A DNA stretch of 64,000 nucleotides from JAAYXS01 sp964550375 (GCA_964550375.1 CAZJYX010000018.1:16864-80863), one strand, 5' to 3'. Counted from the first letter of the stretch, positions 18,006 through 27,404 are shown. Numbers and translations: made by a program. Notes: a model not told the origin generated them from the letters alone.

Positions 18006-19760
18006 TCAGACCGCTTCCTCCGTGATGGTCTCGCGGATGATCTCTTCCAGGGACGTTACGCCGTCATACATGAGCAGCAGGCCCGCCTCCCGCAAGACCC
18101 GCATGCCACGCTTGCGGGCTTCCTGCCGCAGCACGGCCGTGGAGGCGTGTTTCATGACGAGTTCCTTGATCTCCTCGAACATGAGCATTACCTCGAAGAG
18201 GGCCAGCCGGCCCTTATAGCCGGTGTTGTTGCAGTAGTCGCAGCCGCGGCCGTAATAGAGCGGGCGGCCGGCGTGATCCTCGTAGGTGATGCCCAACTGC
18301 ATCAACTGCTGCTCGCTCGGCTCGAATTCCTCCTTGCAGTTTTCGCAGATTTTGCGGACCAGCCGCTGGGCCACGATGGCCTCCAGCGTCGCCGTGAGCA
18401 GGAACGGCTCCATGCCGAGGTCGAGCAGGCGCGCGATGGAGCTGGGCGCGTCGTTCGTGTGCAACGTCGAGAAGACCAGGTGACCGGTCAGCGACGCCTG
18501 GATCGCAATCTGGGCCGTTTCCAGGTCGCGGATCTCGCCGACGAGGATGATGTCCGGATCCTGCCGCAGGAAGCTGCGGAGGAAGCGCGCGAACGTCAGG
18601 CCGATCTCGGGGCGCACCTGGCACTGGACCATCCCGTCGATGTCGTACTCGACCGGGTCCTCGGTCGTGAGGATCTTGACCTCGGGGGAGTTCAACTCGC
18701 GCAGGGCTGAGTACAGGGTGGTGGTCTTGCCGCTGCCGGTTGGTCCGGTAACAACAACGATTCCGTGCGGCTTGCGAATGAGTTGGCGAACCGTTCCCAG
18801 GTCGTCCTCTCTGAGCCCCAGCAACTCGAGGTCGAGGTTCACCTGGGCCCGATCCAACACGCGCAGTACGACGCTCTCGCCGAACAACGTCGGCAACACG
18901 CTGACGCGCAGGTCAACGGGCCGCTTTTCGATCAGGAGCTCGACGCGCCCGTCCTGTGGCATACGGCGCTCGGCGATGTCGAGGTTGGCCATGACCTTCA
19001 GCCGGGAAGCAATCGCCATGGCGACATACTTGGGCGGCGGGACCATCTCAAAGAGGACGCCGTCGATGCGGTAGCGCATCTTGAACTCGTCCTCGAAAGG
19101 CTCGAAGTGGATGTCGGAGGCCTTGTCGCGGATGGCCTGGAGCAGCACGAGGTTCACGAGCTTCTTGACCGGATTGCTCTCGGCCATTTCGCGCAGCTCG
19201 TCCAGATCGATGCTCTCGCCGCGGCCGGCGTACTTGGCCAGATCCTCGTCTTCGCCAATCTCCGAGATGAGGTCGCTCATGGATTGGGCGGACTCCTCGG
19301 GGTAGTAGCGGTTCAGGGCTTCGGCCATGTCGGCCGCGGTCGTGATGCGGGCGACGACATTGAAACCCATGAGCGTCTTCAAGTCGTCAGTGGCGTGGAA
19401 GTTGTCCGGGCTGGCCAGGGCGACCTCGATCGTGTTCGTCTCGCGATCGTAGGCGGTCGGCACGATACGGTAACTCTGGGCCATCTGGGCCGGAATCAGG
19501 TCGATGACGGCCTTATCGACATCGATGTTGGCCAGGGTGATCGACTCCATCCCGACCTGGGCCGCCAGCGCGCGATGGACGTCGACCTCTTCCACGGCGC
19601 CCATCTCGATAAGGAGCTGCCCAAGCGGGCCGCGTTTCTTCTTCTGAAGCTCAAGCGCCTCGGACACTTGCGCCCTAGTGACCTTACCCATCTTGATCAG
19701 GATCCGCCCAATCGGGCGACCCTTGAGTTGCGAGATTGGAGGCATCTCTTCAATGGCCAT
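18006..19760 (-). CDS. Type II secretion/type IV pilus assembly ATPase GspE/PilB
   Basis: Hexameric cytoplasmic ATPase that powers pseudopilus or pilus extension; 584 residues. An N-terminal MshEN-type domain (ILIKMGKVTRAQVSEALELQ) is followed by the N2 domain and the RecA-like core. The Walker A box is GPTGSGKTTT, the Asp box is in TTEDPVEYDIDG, the Walker B box is DPDIILVGEIRD and the His box is in FSTLHTND. A four-cysteine zinc motif (CENC and CDYC) lies near the C-terminus, as in PilB and GspE. GGAG stands about 9 bases before the ATG. It is the first gene of the secretion block; no retraction ATPase (PilT), secretin or prepilin peptidase gene is in the window. Confidence 0.95.
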   Translation of the reverse strand: MAIEEMPPISQLKGRPIGRILIKMGKVTRAQVSEALELQKKKRGPLGQLLIEMGAVEEVDVHRALAAQVGMESITLANIDVDKAVIDLIPAQMAQSYRIVPTAYDRETNTIEVALASPDNFHATDDLKTLMGFNVVARITTAADMAEALNRYYPEESAQSMSDLISEIGEDEDLAKYAGRGESIDLDELREMAESNPVKKLVNLVLLQAIRDKASDIHFEPFEDEFKMRYRIDGVLFEMVPPPKYVAMAIASRLKVMANLDIAERRMPQDGRVELLIEKRPVDLRVSVLPTLFGESVVLRVLDRAQVNLDLELLGLREDDLGTVRQLIRKPHGIVVVTGPTGSGKTTTLYSALRELNSPEVKILTTEDPVEYDIDGMVQCQVRPEIGLTFARFLRSFLRQDPDIILVGEIRDLETAQIAIQASLTGHLVFSTLHTNDAPSSIARLLDLGMEPFLLTATLEAIVAQRLVRKICENCKEEFEPSEQQLMQLGITYEDHAGRPLYYGRGCDYCNNTGYKGRLALFEVMLMFEEIKELVMKHASTAVLRQEARKRGMRVLREAGLLLMYDGVTSLEEIIRETITEEAV

Positions 19761-20014
19761 CGCGTTGCACTCCGACGGGCTGCGCGCCCGGACAGGTATT
19801 ATATGAGTAGCCGGGCCGCGCGCGAACTCATGCCGGACCGATAGTGCCGCCGACGCCTTGCACTCGCCACGAGCGCGCGCCGGCTTGGCGACCGATGTCG
19901 GCAGTCTTGTGAGCCGGCGTTGGGTGTGGGATGATGGCCGCTAATCGCTCGGGCACCCGCAGCAAGCGTGTGTTGTGTGGTGCCAGCCAGGGCCGGCCGC
20001 GATTAGGAACGCTT

Positions 20015-21217
20015 ATGAATGCTCGCCCGATACTGATGATCATGCTGCCAGCGCTGGCGTTGTGGGCGTCCGGTTGCACCGGCGCCCAGCGACTAGACCT
20101 GGCTGAACAGACAGGCGGCAGTGCGGCGCTTTTCGGGCAGTTCCGCGCTTATGACGGTCGCACCGGCCGGCCCTTGACATTTGCCCAGGTGGTCCGGCGC
20201 TGTGCGGCGGCAGACGTGGTTTTGGTGGGGGAGCGGCACTCGGACGCGGTCTGCAACCAAATCGAGGCGCAGCTCCTGGCGGCACTGCTGGCGCAGCGTC
20301 GGCCGGTAGCGTTGGCGATGGAGTTCTTCGAGGCTGACACGCAAGCATCTGTGGATGCGTATCTTGCGCGCCGCATTGATGAGTCGGCCTTTTACGAGCA
20401 GACTCGTCGGAGTCCTTCATATGTGCGTTCGCACCGACCGCTGGTGGAGCTATGTCGGGCGGCGGGCGTGCCGGTGATTGCCGCCAACGCGCCGCGCGGG
20501 CTCGTGCGGGCATACCGAGTCTCTGGACAGCCTTACTCTGAATTCCGTGCCGCCTTGGATCCGGAGCAGCAGCGTTGGTTGCCGCCGACCTGCGAGGATC
20601 TGGGTGGAGCGTACCGGGAGCGGTTCATGGAGGTGATGGCGTCGCACGTTGCTCCGCCGGCGCCGGCGACGCCGGAGCCATCCGAGCCCGCTGCCAGTCC
20701 GGCGGACGCCCCGAGCGTGGAAGAGATGACGACGCCGGCGCCGACTTCAGCCCCTTCCGCTGAGGAACCGGCGGCGGCGGACGAGTCGGCGGCAGAAGGG
20801 CCGGCGGTCGCGCAGCCGGCTGTGGAGCGTTCGGAGGCAGCGTCTCCGGCGGCCTTCTATCGAGCCCAACTGTTGTGGGACGAGGCGATGGCGGATGCAC
20901 TGGCGGCGTTCCGCGAGCGGTTTTCGGCGCACCGGATGATGCTGGTGGTGGGCGCATTTCACGTGGCGCACGAGGGTGGCACCACGGTTAAGTACCGGCA
21001 ACGCCGACCGCAGGATCATGTTGTCACCGTGGTCTACGTGGCGAGCGAGGACGGCGCGTTGGCGTTCGACCAGGCGGATCGCGGTGCCGGGGACATCCTG
21101 GTCTACGGAGTGACGCCGCCGCCGAGTCGGCGGAAGGCCGAGCCGGCCGGCAGTTCGCCGGGTGAGGCCGCCAGCGGGGCATCGCCGGGTGTTGCGGCCG
21201 AGCCGGTCAGTGAATGA
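20015..21217 (+). CDS. ChaN family (haem-binding-like) lipoprotein
   Basis: Predicted lipoprotein, 400 residues. A signal peptide ends in a lipobox (ALWASGC) at about residue 21. The body matches the ChaN/Cofac_haem_bdg family: the N-terminal GERHSDAVCNQ motif, a MEFFEAD segment and a C-terminal GAFHVAHEGG segment. In ChaN these surround a haem pair implicated in iron uptake. A Pro/Ala/Glu-rich linker of about 75 residues (near 210-285) interrupts the domain and a second low-complexity tail ends the protein; both are unusual for the family. The start at ATG 20015 is preferred because AGGAA lies just upstream and the lipoprotein signal begins there; an upstream ATG at 19931 would put 28 residues before the signal. 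Confidence 0.85.
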   Translation: MNARPILMIMLPALALWASGCTGAQRLDLAEQTGGSAALFGQFRAYDGRTGRPLTFAQVVRRCAAADVVLVGERHSDAVCNQIEAQLLAALLAQRRPVALAMEFFEADTQASVDAYLARRIDESAFYEQTRRSPSYVRSHRPLVELCRAAGVPVIAANAPRGLVRAYRVSGQPYSEFRAALDPEQQRWLPPTCEDLGGAYRERFMEVMASHVAPPAPATPEPSEPAASPADAPSVEEMTTPAPTSAPSAEEPAAADESAAEGPAVAQPAVERSEAASPAAFYRAQLLWDEAMADALAAFRERFSAHRMMLVVGAFHVAHEGGTTVKYRQRRPQDHVVTVVYVASEDGALAFDQADRGAGDILVYGVTPPPSRRKAEPAGSSPGEAASGASPGVAAEPVSE

Positions 21218-21303
21218 ATGGTCAGGCGCGTGGTTTGGAACGGCAGTTGCAGGGCGTGATTAGGGCGCGGGTCCACCGGCGCAGGTGGACGAGTGGGATT
21301 CGG

Positions 21304-21375
21304 GCGTGAGGCGAACGTTGTGCCGGCCGGGATAAGCCGACATCACTCGGCGTGGCCGGCCAGCGTGAGGCGAAC
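21304..21375. repeat. 13-bp direct repeats flanking a nested inverted repeat
   Basis: GCGTGAGGCGAAC occurs at 21304-21316 and again at 21363-21375. Between them is a nested inverted repeat: GCCGGCC (21322-21328) with GGCCGGC (21354-21360) outside and GCCGA (21336-21340) with TCGGC (21347-21351) inside. It stands in the 237-base gap between the ChaN-like gene and the acyl-CoA synthetase gene. It could be an operator, a terminator or a small repeat element. Confidence 0.5.
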
Positions 21376-21454
21376 ACAATCCGAAAATGGACTGACCGGC
21401 ACTGTTTGATCCCCCGGTCGACTTAGTAGGAATTCGCACAGGAGTCTGGGGACT

Positions 21455-23617
21455 ATGACACGAAGTTCCGCGACTGCCGAAGTTGTCGAGCACGAGGCGT
21501 CTTTTCTGGAACCGCTATTCTGCCCCCAGTCGATTGCGGTAGTGGGCGCCTCGCGGACGCCGGGGTCCGTGGGGCACGCCCTGGCCCACAACCTGGTCCA
21601 GGCCGGGTACACGGGGGTGGTCTACCCGGTGAATCCGAAGGCCAAGAGCATTCTGGGCAACCGCTGTGTGCCGAGCATCTCGGCGATTGATGACCATGTG
21701 GATCTGGTGGTTCTGGCGATTCCGCCGCAGTTCATCGAGGGGGTTGTGCGGGAGGCGGCCGACCACGGCACGCGGCACTTCGTCGTAATCTCCGCCGGCT
21801 TCAAGGAAGTGGGCGGTGAGGGGGTGAAGCGGGAGGAGTCGCTCAAGGCTCTGGCCCGCGAGCGTGACCTGACGATCGTCGGGCCGAACTGTCTGGGCGT
21901 GATCAACACGGACCCGACCGTGCGCATGAACGCGACCTTCGGCCGCTCCATGCCGCGGCCGGGATCGCTGGGGCTGATTTCGCAGAGCGGCGCGTTGTGC
22001 ACGGCGTTGCTGGACTATGCGCAGGGTATCGGCATCGGGTTCTCACGTTTCATCAGCTTTGGAAATAAGGCGGCGGTCAGCGAGTTGGACCTGCTCAGGT
22101 CGCTGGCGTTCGATCCGTACACCAAGGTTATCCTGATGTACGTGGAGGAGCTGGGCAGCGGGCAGCAGTTCGTGGACACCTGTTACGCAATCACGCACGG
22201 CAACAACCCCAAGCCGATCCTGGCAATCAAGACCGGCCGGACCTCCGAGGGGGCCGCGGCGGCGGCCTCGCACACGGGCTCGCTGGCGGGGTCGGACGAG
22301 GTGTACGACGCGATCATGACGCAGGCGGGCGTGCAGCGAGTCGAATCGGTCAAGGAGCTGTTTGACTACGCCGAGATCTTCGCCGACCCGATCCTGCCGA
22401 ACGGCCGCCGCACGGCGATCATTACCAATGCCGGCGGCCCCGGCATCATGGCCACCGACGCGTGCATCCGCAGCGGCATGCAGTTGGCGCGCTTCCAGGA
22501 GTACACGCGCAAATCGCTGCAATACCAGATGCCGGCCACGGCCAACATCAAGAACCCGGTTGACGTGATAGGTGACGCCCGGCACGACCGTTACCGGGCG
22601 GCGCTGGACGCGGTGACCGCGGACGAGGGGGTTGACCAGGTGCTGGTGGTCGTTACGCCGCAGACCATGACGGATGTGACGGAGATTGCCGACGTCATTC
22701 GCGAGGCCAAGGCTTTCTGCGGCAAGCCGATCGTGGGCTGCCTGATGGGGCTGGTGGACGTGGGGGCGGGCGTGCAGTTGCTCCAGCACCACGGTGTTCC
22801 GACCTACCCGTTCCCGGAGGACGCGATGCGGGCGATGCTGGCCAAGTGTCGCTTCACGGAATGGTGCCGGACCCAGAGCCGTGGTTACCAGCAATTCGAG
22901 GTGGACCGGGAGGCGGCCGCCCGGGTCTTTGACGAGGAGCTGGCGGCGGGACGGAACCAGCTCGTCGAATTGAAGGCTCTGGACATAATGCGGCACTACG
23001 GCTTTGCGACGGTGCCGTACAAGCTGGCAACCAGTGCCAAGGAAGCGGCGGCGGCCGCGGAGGAGATGGGCTTCCCGGTCGTGCTGAAGATTTCGGGGCC
23101 GAAGATTCTGCACAAGACTGACGTGGGCGGCGTGCGGCTCAATCTAGCTGACGCCGATGCCGTCCGGACGGCCCATGACGAGATGGTGGCGACCGTGCGC
23201 GACAAGCTGGGCCCGGAGGTGGAGGTCTGGGGCGTGCTGGTGCAGAAGATGCTGCCCCCGGGCAAGGAGATCATTCTGGGCATGTCGCGCGATCCGCGGT
23301 TCGGGCCGCTGTTGATGTTCGGCCTGGGTGGCATCTACACCGAAGCCCTGCGGGACGTATCATTCCGGCTGGCGCCGCTACGGCAGGAGGTTCCAGCGGA
23401 GATGATCAAGAGTATCCGCTCGTATCGCTTGCTGGAGGGCGTGCGGGGCGAGCCGCCGTCCGACGTCGCCATGATCGGCGAGTGTCTGCTGCGCCTGTCG
23501 CAGCTTGTGACGGAGCATCCGCGCATCAAGGAACTGGACATCAACCCGTTGATGGTCTATGCGCGCGGCGAGGGCGCCATGGTGGCCGATGCGCGCATCA
23601 TTCTCACGGAGAGCTAG
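21455..23617 (+). CDS. Acyl/acetyl-CoA synthetase (ADP/NDP-forming), fused alpha-beta type
   Basis: Enzyme of the NDP-forming acyl-CoA synthetase superfamily, which interconverts acyl-CoA plus ADP and phosphate with the free acid plus ATP and CoA. The 720 residues comprise the CoA-binding Rossmann domain (IAVVGASRTPGSVGHALAHN), the CoA-ligase domain with the phosphohistidine segment SHTGSLAG, and a C-terminal ATP-grasp domain (FPVVLKISGPKILHKTDVGG, then DINPLMV). It lacks the GNAT domain seen in the related protein acetyltransferase Pat. The next gene starts 2 bases after its stop and carries a Pat-like GNAT domain. Substrate specificity (acetyl, propionyl or other) cannot be read from the sequence. 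Confidence 0.92.
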   Translation: MTRSSATAEVVEHEASFLEPLFCPQSIAVVGASRTPGSVGHALAHNLVQAGYTGVVYPVNPKAKSILGNRCVPSISAIDDHVDLVVLAIPPQFIEGVVREAADHGTRHFVVISAGFKEVGGEGVKREESLKALARERDLTIVGPNCLGVINTDPTVRMNATFGRSMPRPGSLGLISQSGALCTALLDYAQGIGIGFSRFISFGNKAAVSELDLLRSLAFDPYTKVILMYVEELGSGQQFVDTCYAITHGNNPKPILAIKTGRTSEGAAAAASHTGSLAGSDEVYDAIMTQAGVQRVESVKELFDYAEIFADPILPNGRRTAIITNAGGPGIMATDACIRSGMQLARFQEYTRKSLQYQMPATANIKNPVDVIGDARHDRYRAALDAVTADEGVDQVLVVVTPQTMTDVTEIADVIREAKAFCGKPIVGCLMGLVDVGAGVQLLQHHGVPTYPFPEDAMRAMLAKCRFTEWCRTQSRGYQQFEVDREAAARVFDEELAAGRNQLVELKALDIMRHYGFATVPYKLATSAKEAAAAAEEMGFPVVLKISGPKILHKTDVGGVRLNLADADAVRTAHDEMVATVRDKLGPEVEVWGVLVQKMLPPGKEIILGMSRDPRFGPLLMFGLGGIYTEALRDVSFRLAPLRQEVPAEMIKSIRSYRLLEGVRGEPPSDVAMIGECLLRLSQLVTEHPRIKELDINPLMVYARGEGAMVADARIILTES

Positions 23618-23619
23618 GC

Positions 23620-25500
23620 ATGGGTAACTGGACCGAGCGCTACGCGGACAAGGTCGTCTCGGCCGAGGCCGCGATCAGCAAGATCAAGGCTGGTGACCGT
23701 GTGTACATCGGGTCGGCCTGCGGAGAGCCGCAGGAACTGGTACGGACCCTGAGTCGCATGGGCGACCGGCTGGCCGACACGGAGTTGATCCACGTGATGA
23801 CGCTGGGCGTGGCGCCGTACGCGGATCCGCGCTACGCGGCCAGCTTTCGGGCCAACGCGTTCTTCATCGGCAACAGCGTGCGCGGGGCGGTCAACGATGC
23901 CCGGGCGGATTACACGCCGGTGTTCCTGTCGCAGGTGCCGGCGCTGTTCAAATCGGGGCGCATCAGCATCGACGTGGCCCTGATCACGGTGAGCCCGCCG
24001 GACGAGCACGGCAACTGCAGCCTGGGCGTGTCGGTGGACATTACGAAGTCCGCGGTGGAGGCGGCCCGGCTGGTAATCGCCCAGGTGAACCGCCACTCGC
24101 CGCGCACGCTGGGCGACGCGTTCCTGCATGTGAGCCAGATCAACTATCTCGTGTCGCACGACGAGCCGTTGCTGGAGTGGCCCGACACGGGCGAGCCGGA
24201 CGAGGTCACGCGGCAGTTGGCGGCGAACCTGGCCCGGCTGGTGCCGGACGGGGCCACGCTGCAACTGGGCATCGGGCGCGTGCCGGACGCCGTCCTGGGC
24301 CTGCTGACCAGCAAGCACGACCTGGGTATCCACACGGAGATGTTCTCGGACGGTGTGCTGAAGCTGACCGAGGCCGGGGTTATCACCGGCAAGCACAAGA
24401 CGCTGCACAAGGGCAAGATTGTCGGCAGCTTCGCGGCCGGCAGCCAGCGGCTGTTCCAGTTCCTGCACAACAACCCGCAGATCGAGATGCGGCCGTCCGA
24501 GTATACCAACAGCCCGTTCGTCATCGCCCAGCACGACAACATGGTGGCGATCAACTCGGCCTTGGAGATCGACCTGACCGGCCAGGTGGTGGCCGACTCG
24601 CTGGGGCAGCAGTTGTACAGCGGCCTGGGCGGCCACGCCGACTTCATGCGCGGCGCAGCATTGGCCAGGAATGGCAAGCCGGTCATCGCGGCGCCCAGCA
24701 CGGCGGACACGCCGGAGGGGGTGCGCTCGCGCATTGTGTCCGTGTTGCAGCCGGGGGCCGGTGTCATCACGACGCGCGGCGACGTGCACTACGTGGTCAC
24801 CGAGTACGGCGTGGCCTATCTGCACGGCAAGACCATGCGTGAGCGGGCCATGTCGCTGATTACGATCGCCCATCCGGACTTCCGCTCCGAGTTGCTGCAT
24901 GCGGCCAAGCGCCGCCGCATCGTGTATCCCAACCAGATCATGCCGCCGCCGCAGGCGCCCTACCCGGCGGAGTATGAGACGACGGTGGAACTGGCGGACG
25001 GCACAGAGGCGTTCATACGGCCGATTCGCCCGGACGACGAGCCGCTGATGCGTGAGATGTTCTACGAGTTCAGCGAGCAGACCGTCTACCTGCGCTACCA
25101 TGCCTCGGTCAAGGCGATGCCGCACAACAAGCTGCAGGTATTCTGCAACGTGGACTATGACACGGAGATGGCCCTGATCGCGCTGGTGGGCACGCCAGGG
25201 AACGAGGAGGTGGTGGGGGTGGGGCGTTATATGACGGACGCGGCCAAGGAGAACGCCGAGGTGGCATTCACGGTCAGCGACCGCTATCAGCGCAAGGGCC
25301 TGGGGACGCACTTGTTCGAACGGCTGATCGAGGTGGCCCGGGCGCATGGGATCAGCCACTTCCACGCCTACGTGCTGGTGGAGAACTCGGGCATGCTGAA
25401 GATTTTCCATCGCTCGGGGCTGAACATTGAGACTTCGAAAGAGGGCGACGTCGTGAAGGTCTCGATGACGCTGCCGCAGTCCGAGGCGGAGAACCGATGA
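23620..25500 (+). CDS. CoA-transferase/acetyl-CoA hydrolase fused to Pat-like GNAT acetyltransferase (paralogue 1)
   Basis: 626-residue fusion. Residues 1 to about 445 are an acetyl-CoA hydrolase/4-hydroxybutyrate CoA-transferase-type protein; the predicted catalytic glutamate is Glu240 in GIHTEMFSDG, and the C-terminal half has HYVVTEYGVAYLHGK. Residues about 455-620 are a GNAT domain of the Pat type (AFIRPIRPDDEPLMREMFYE), with the acetyl-CoA loop RYQRKGLGTHL and the probable general base Glu547 in AEVAFTV. ATG 23620 is chosen because it starts 2 bases after the upstream stop, at the family's usual N-terminus. The gene overlaps the next by ATGA. Likely role: acyl-CoA/acid interconversion linked to lysine acetylation (inference). 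Confidence 0.9.
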   Translation: MGNWTERYADKVVSAEAAISKIKAGDRVYIGSACGEPQELVRTLSRMGDRLADTELIHVMTLGVAPYADPRYAASFRANAFFIGNSVRGAVNDARADYTPVFLSQVPALFKSGRISIDVALITVSPPDEHGNCSLGVSVDITKSAVEAARLVIAQVNRHSPRTLGDAFLHVSQINYLVSHDEPLLEWPDTGEPDEVTRQLAANLARLVPDGATLQLGIGRVPDAVLGLLTSKHDLGIHTEMFSDGVLKLTEAGVITGKHKTLHKGKIVGSFAAGSQRLFQFLHNNPQIEMRPSEYTNSPFVIAQHDNMVAINSALEIDLTGQVVADSLGQQLYSGLGGHADFMRGAALARNGKPVIAAPSTADTPEGVRSRIVSVLQPGAGVITTRGDVHYVVTEYGVAYLHGKTMRERAMSLITIAHPDFRSELLHAAKRRRIVYPNQIMPPPQAPYPAEYETTVELADGTEAFIRPIRPDDEPLMREMFYEFSEQTVYLRYHASVKAMPHNKLQVFCNVDYDTEMALIALVGTPGNEEVVGVGRYMTDAAKENAEVAFTVSDRYQRKGLGTHLFERLIEVARAHGISHFHAYVLVENSGMLKIFHRSGLNIETSKEGDVVKVSMTLPQSEAENR

Positions 25501-27404
25501 GAAACCCAGAGCTGGCCGGTTGGGAAAAACGCTATCCGGGCAAGGTGCAGTCGGCGCAGACCGCCATTGCGCTGGTGCAGGCCGGGCAGCGCGTGTACGT
25601 GGGCTCGAACGCGGGCGAGCCGCAGACGCTGGTGGAGGCGTTGTCGGCGCGCGAGGACCTGCTGGACACGGAGATTGTGCATATTCTGACGCTGGGCGTG
25701 GCGAGCTATACGGAACCGCGCCTGGGACACCGCTTCCGGCACAACGCGTACTTCATTGGGCCGAACGTGCGCGCGGCCGTGCAGGCGGGTCGGGCCGACT
25801 ACACGCCGATCTTTCTGTCGGAGCTTCCCGCGCTGTTTCGCAGCGGCCGCGTGCCGATCGACGTGGCGCTCATCTCGGTCAGTCCGCCGGACAACCACGG
25901 CTACTGCAGCTACGGCGTATCGTGCGACGTCGGATCGGCGGCGGCCGAGTCGGCCAAGCTGGTGATTGCCGAGGTGAACGCGCAGATGCCGCGCGTGCTG
26001 GGCGACTGCTTCATACACATGAACGACATCGACGTCGCGGTTTCCACGGATCGGCCCGTCCTGGAGGCGCCGCAGGGCGAGCTGGACGAAATCTCCCGCC
26101 GGATCGGCCAGCACATCGCCAATCTGATTGAGGACGGGTCCACGCTGCAACTGGGCATCGGCGCGATTCCGGACGCGGTCCTGACGTTCCTGGACGGCTT
26201 CAAGGACCTGGGCATACACACGGAGATGTTCAGCGACGGCGTAATCCCGCTGGTGGAGAAGGGCATCATCACCAACGCGGCCAAGACGTTGCACCGCGGC
26301 AAGATCGTAATGAGCTTCTGCATGGGTTCGCAGAAGCTGTATGACTTCATCCACAACAATCCGTGTGTCGAATGTCATCCGAGCGAGTACACCAACGACC
26401 CGTTCATCATTGCGAGAAACGAGAAGATGGTGTCGATCAACTCGGCGATCGAGGTCGATCTGACCGGTCAGGTCTGCGCTGATTCGCTCGGTGCCAAGTT
26501 CTACAGCGGCATCGGCGGGCAGGTGGATTTCGTGCGCGGGGCGGCGCGCTCCAAGGGCGGCAAGCCCATCATCGCCCTGCCGGCGACCACCGGTGACGGC
26601 GTTTACTCGCGCATCGTGCCCTATCTCAAGAAGGGCGCCGGCGTGGTCACCAGCCGCGGCGACGTGCACTACATCGTCACCGAGCACGGCGTGGCCTACC
26701 TGCACGGCAAGAGCATCCGCGAGCGCGCCCTGGCGCTTATCCAGATCAGCGACCCCAAGTTCCGGCCCTGGCTGCTGGCCGAGGCCAAGCAGCGCCAGTT
26801 GCTGCCGCGCGACGCCATGCAGGTGACGCTCGACACGCTGCTCTATCCCGAGGAGTGGGAGACCTGGGTGCGGCTGAAGGACGGCACGCGCGTCTTCATG
26901 CGCCCGATGAAGCTGTCCGACGGCTCGCCGCTGCGCTCGCTCTTCTACGAGCTGTCCGTGGACATCAGCCACTACCCCTTCCTGGAGATGATCAAGAACA
27001 TGTCGGTCGAGCAGCGCCAGGAGACGCTGCAGATCGACTACGACACCGACATGTGCCTGGTGGTGCTCACGGGCGCCGGCGGCACCGAGAAGCTCATCGG
27101 CGTCGCGCATTACCGCAAAGACACGCACACTAACTTCGCCCACGCCGCCTTCATCGTGCGGGCCGAGTGGCAGGACCGCGGCGTCGGCCGGGCCCTGCTG
27201 GAGAAGCTCGTCGAGGTGGCCCGGGCGCGCGGCATCACGGGCTTCACGGCGGACGTGGCCGAATCCGACCAGAGCGTCTTGCGACTGTTCCATAACGCCG
27301 GCTACGCTGTCGAGGGCGACGCCCGCGACGGCTACACCCGGCTGGTGGCGCCCTTCGAGAAACACGAGCCCAAACCCAAGCCGACGCCCACCGCGGCGCA
27401 GTGA
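25497..27404 (+). CDS. CoA-transferase/acetyl-CoA hydrolase fused to Pat-like GNAT domain (paralogue 2)
   Basis: 635 residues, the same domain order as the preceding gene and clearly its paralogue. The CoA-transferase part keeps the catalytic glutamate (Glu243 in GIHTEMFSDG) and DVHYIVTEHGVAYLHGK. The GNAT part (residues about 460-625) keeps the acetyl-CoA-binding loop EWQDRGVGRAL, but the position of the general base found in paralogue 1 is His549 (HAAFIVRAEW), so acetyl transfer could be altered or lost. Translation is probably coupled to the upstream gene (ATGA overlap). The last 15 residues are a Lys/Pro-rich tail. It is the last gene of the three-gene CoA unit. Confidence 0.9.
   Translation: MRNPELAGWEKRYPGKVQSAQTAIALVQAGQRVYVGSNAGEPQTLVEALSAREDLLDTEIVHILTLGVASYTEPRLGHRFRHNAYFIGPNVRAAVQAGRADYTPIFLSELPALFRSGRVPIDVALISVSPPDNHGYCSYGVSCDVGSAAAESAKLVIAEVNAQMPRVLGDCFIHMNDIDVAVSTDRPVLEAPQGELDEISRRIGQHIANLIEDGSTLQLGIGAIPDAVLTFLDGFKDLGIHTEMFSDGVIPLVEKGIITNAAKTLHRGKIVMSFCMGSQKLYDFIHNNPCVECHPSEYTNDPFIIARNEKMVSINSAIEVDLTGQVCADSLGAKFYSGIGGQVDFVRGAARSKGGKPIIALPATTGDGVYSRIVPYLKKGAGVVTSRGDVHYIVTEHGVAYLHGKSIRERALALIQISDPKFRPWLLAEAKQRQLLPRDAMQVTLDTLLYPEEWETWVRLKDGTRVFMRPMKLSDGSPLRSLFYELSVDISHYPFLEMIKNMSVEQRQETLQIDYDTDMCLVVLTGAGGTEKLIGVAHYRKDTHTNFAHAAFIVRAEWQDRGVGRALLEKLVEVARARGITGFTADVAESDQSVLRLFHNAGYAVEGDARDGYTRLVAPFEKHEPKPKPTPTAAQ

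Noticed and set aside
25368..27365. Long antisense frame (665 codons) opposite the second CoA-transferase fusion gene.
   Set aside because: It mirrors the codon pattern of a strongly supported gene and its translation is His/Arg/Val-rich without motifs.
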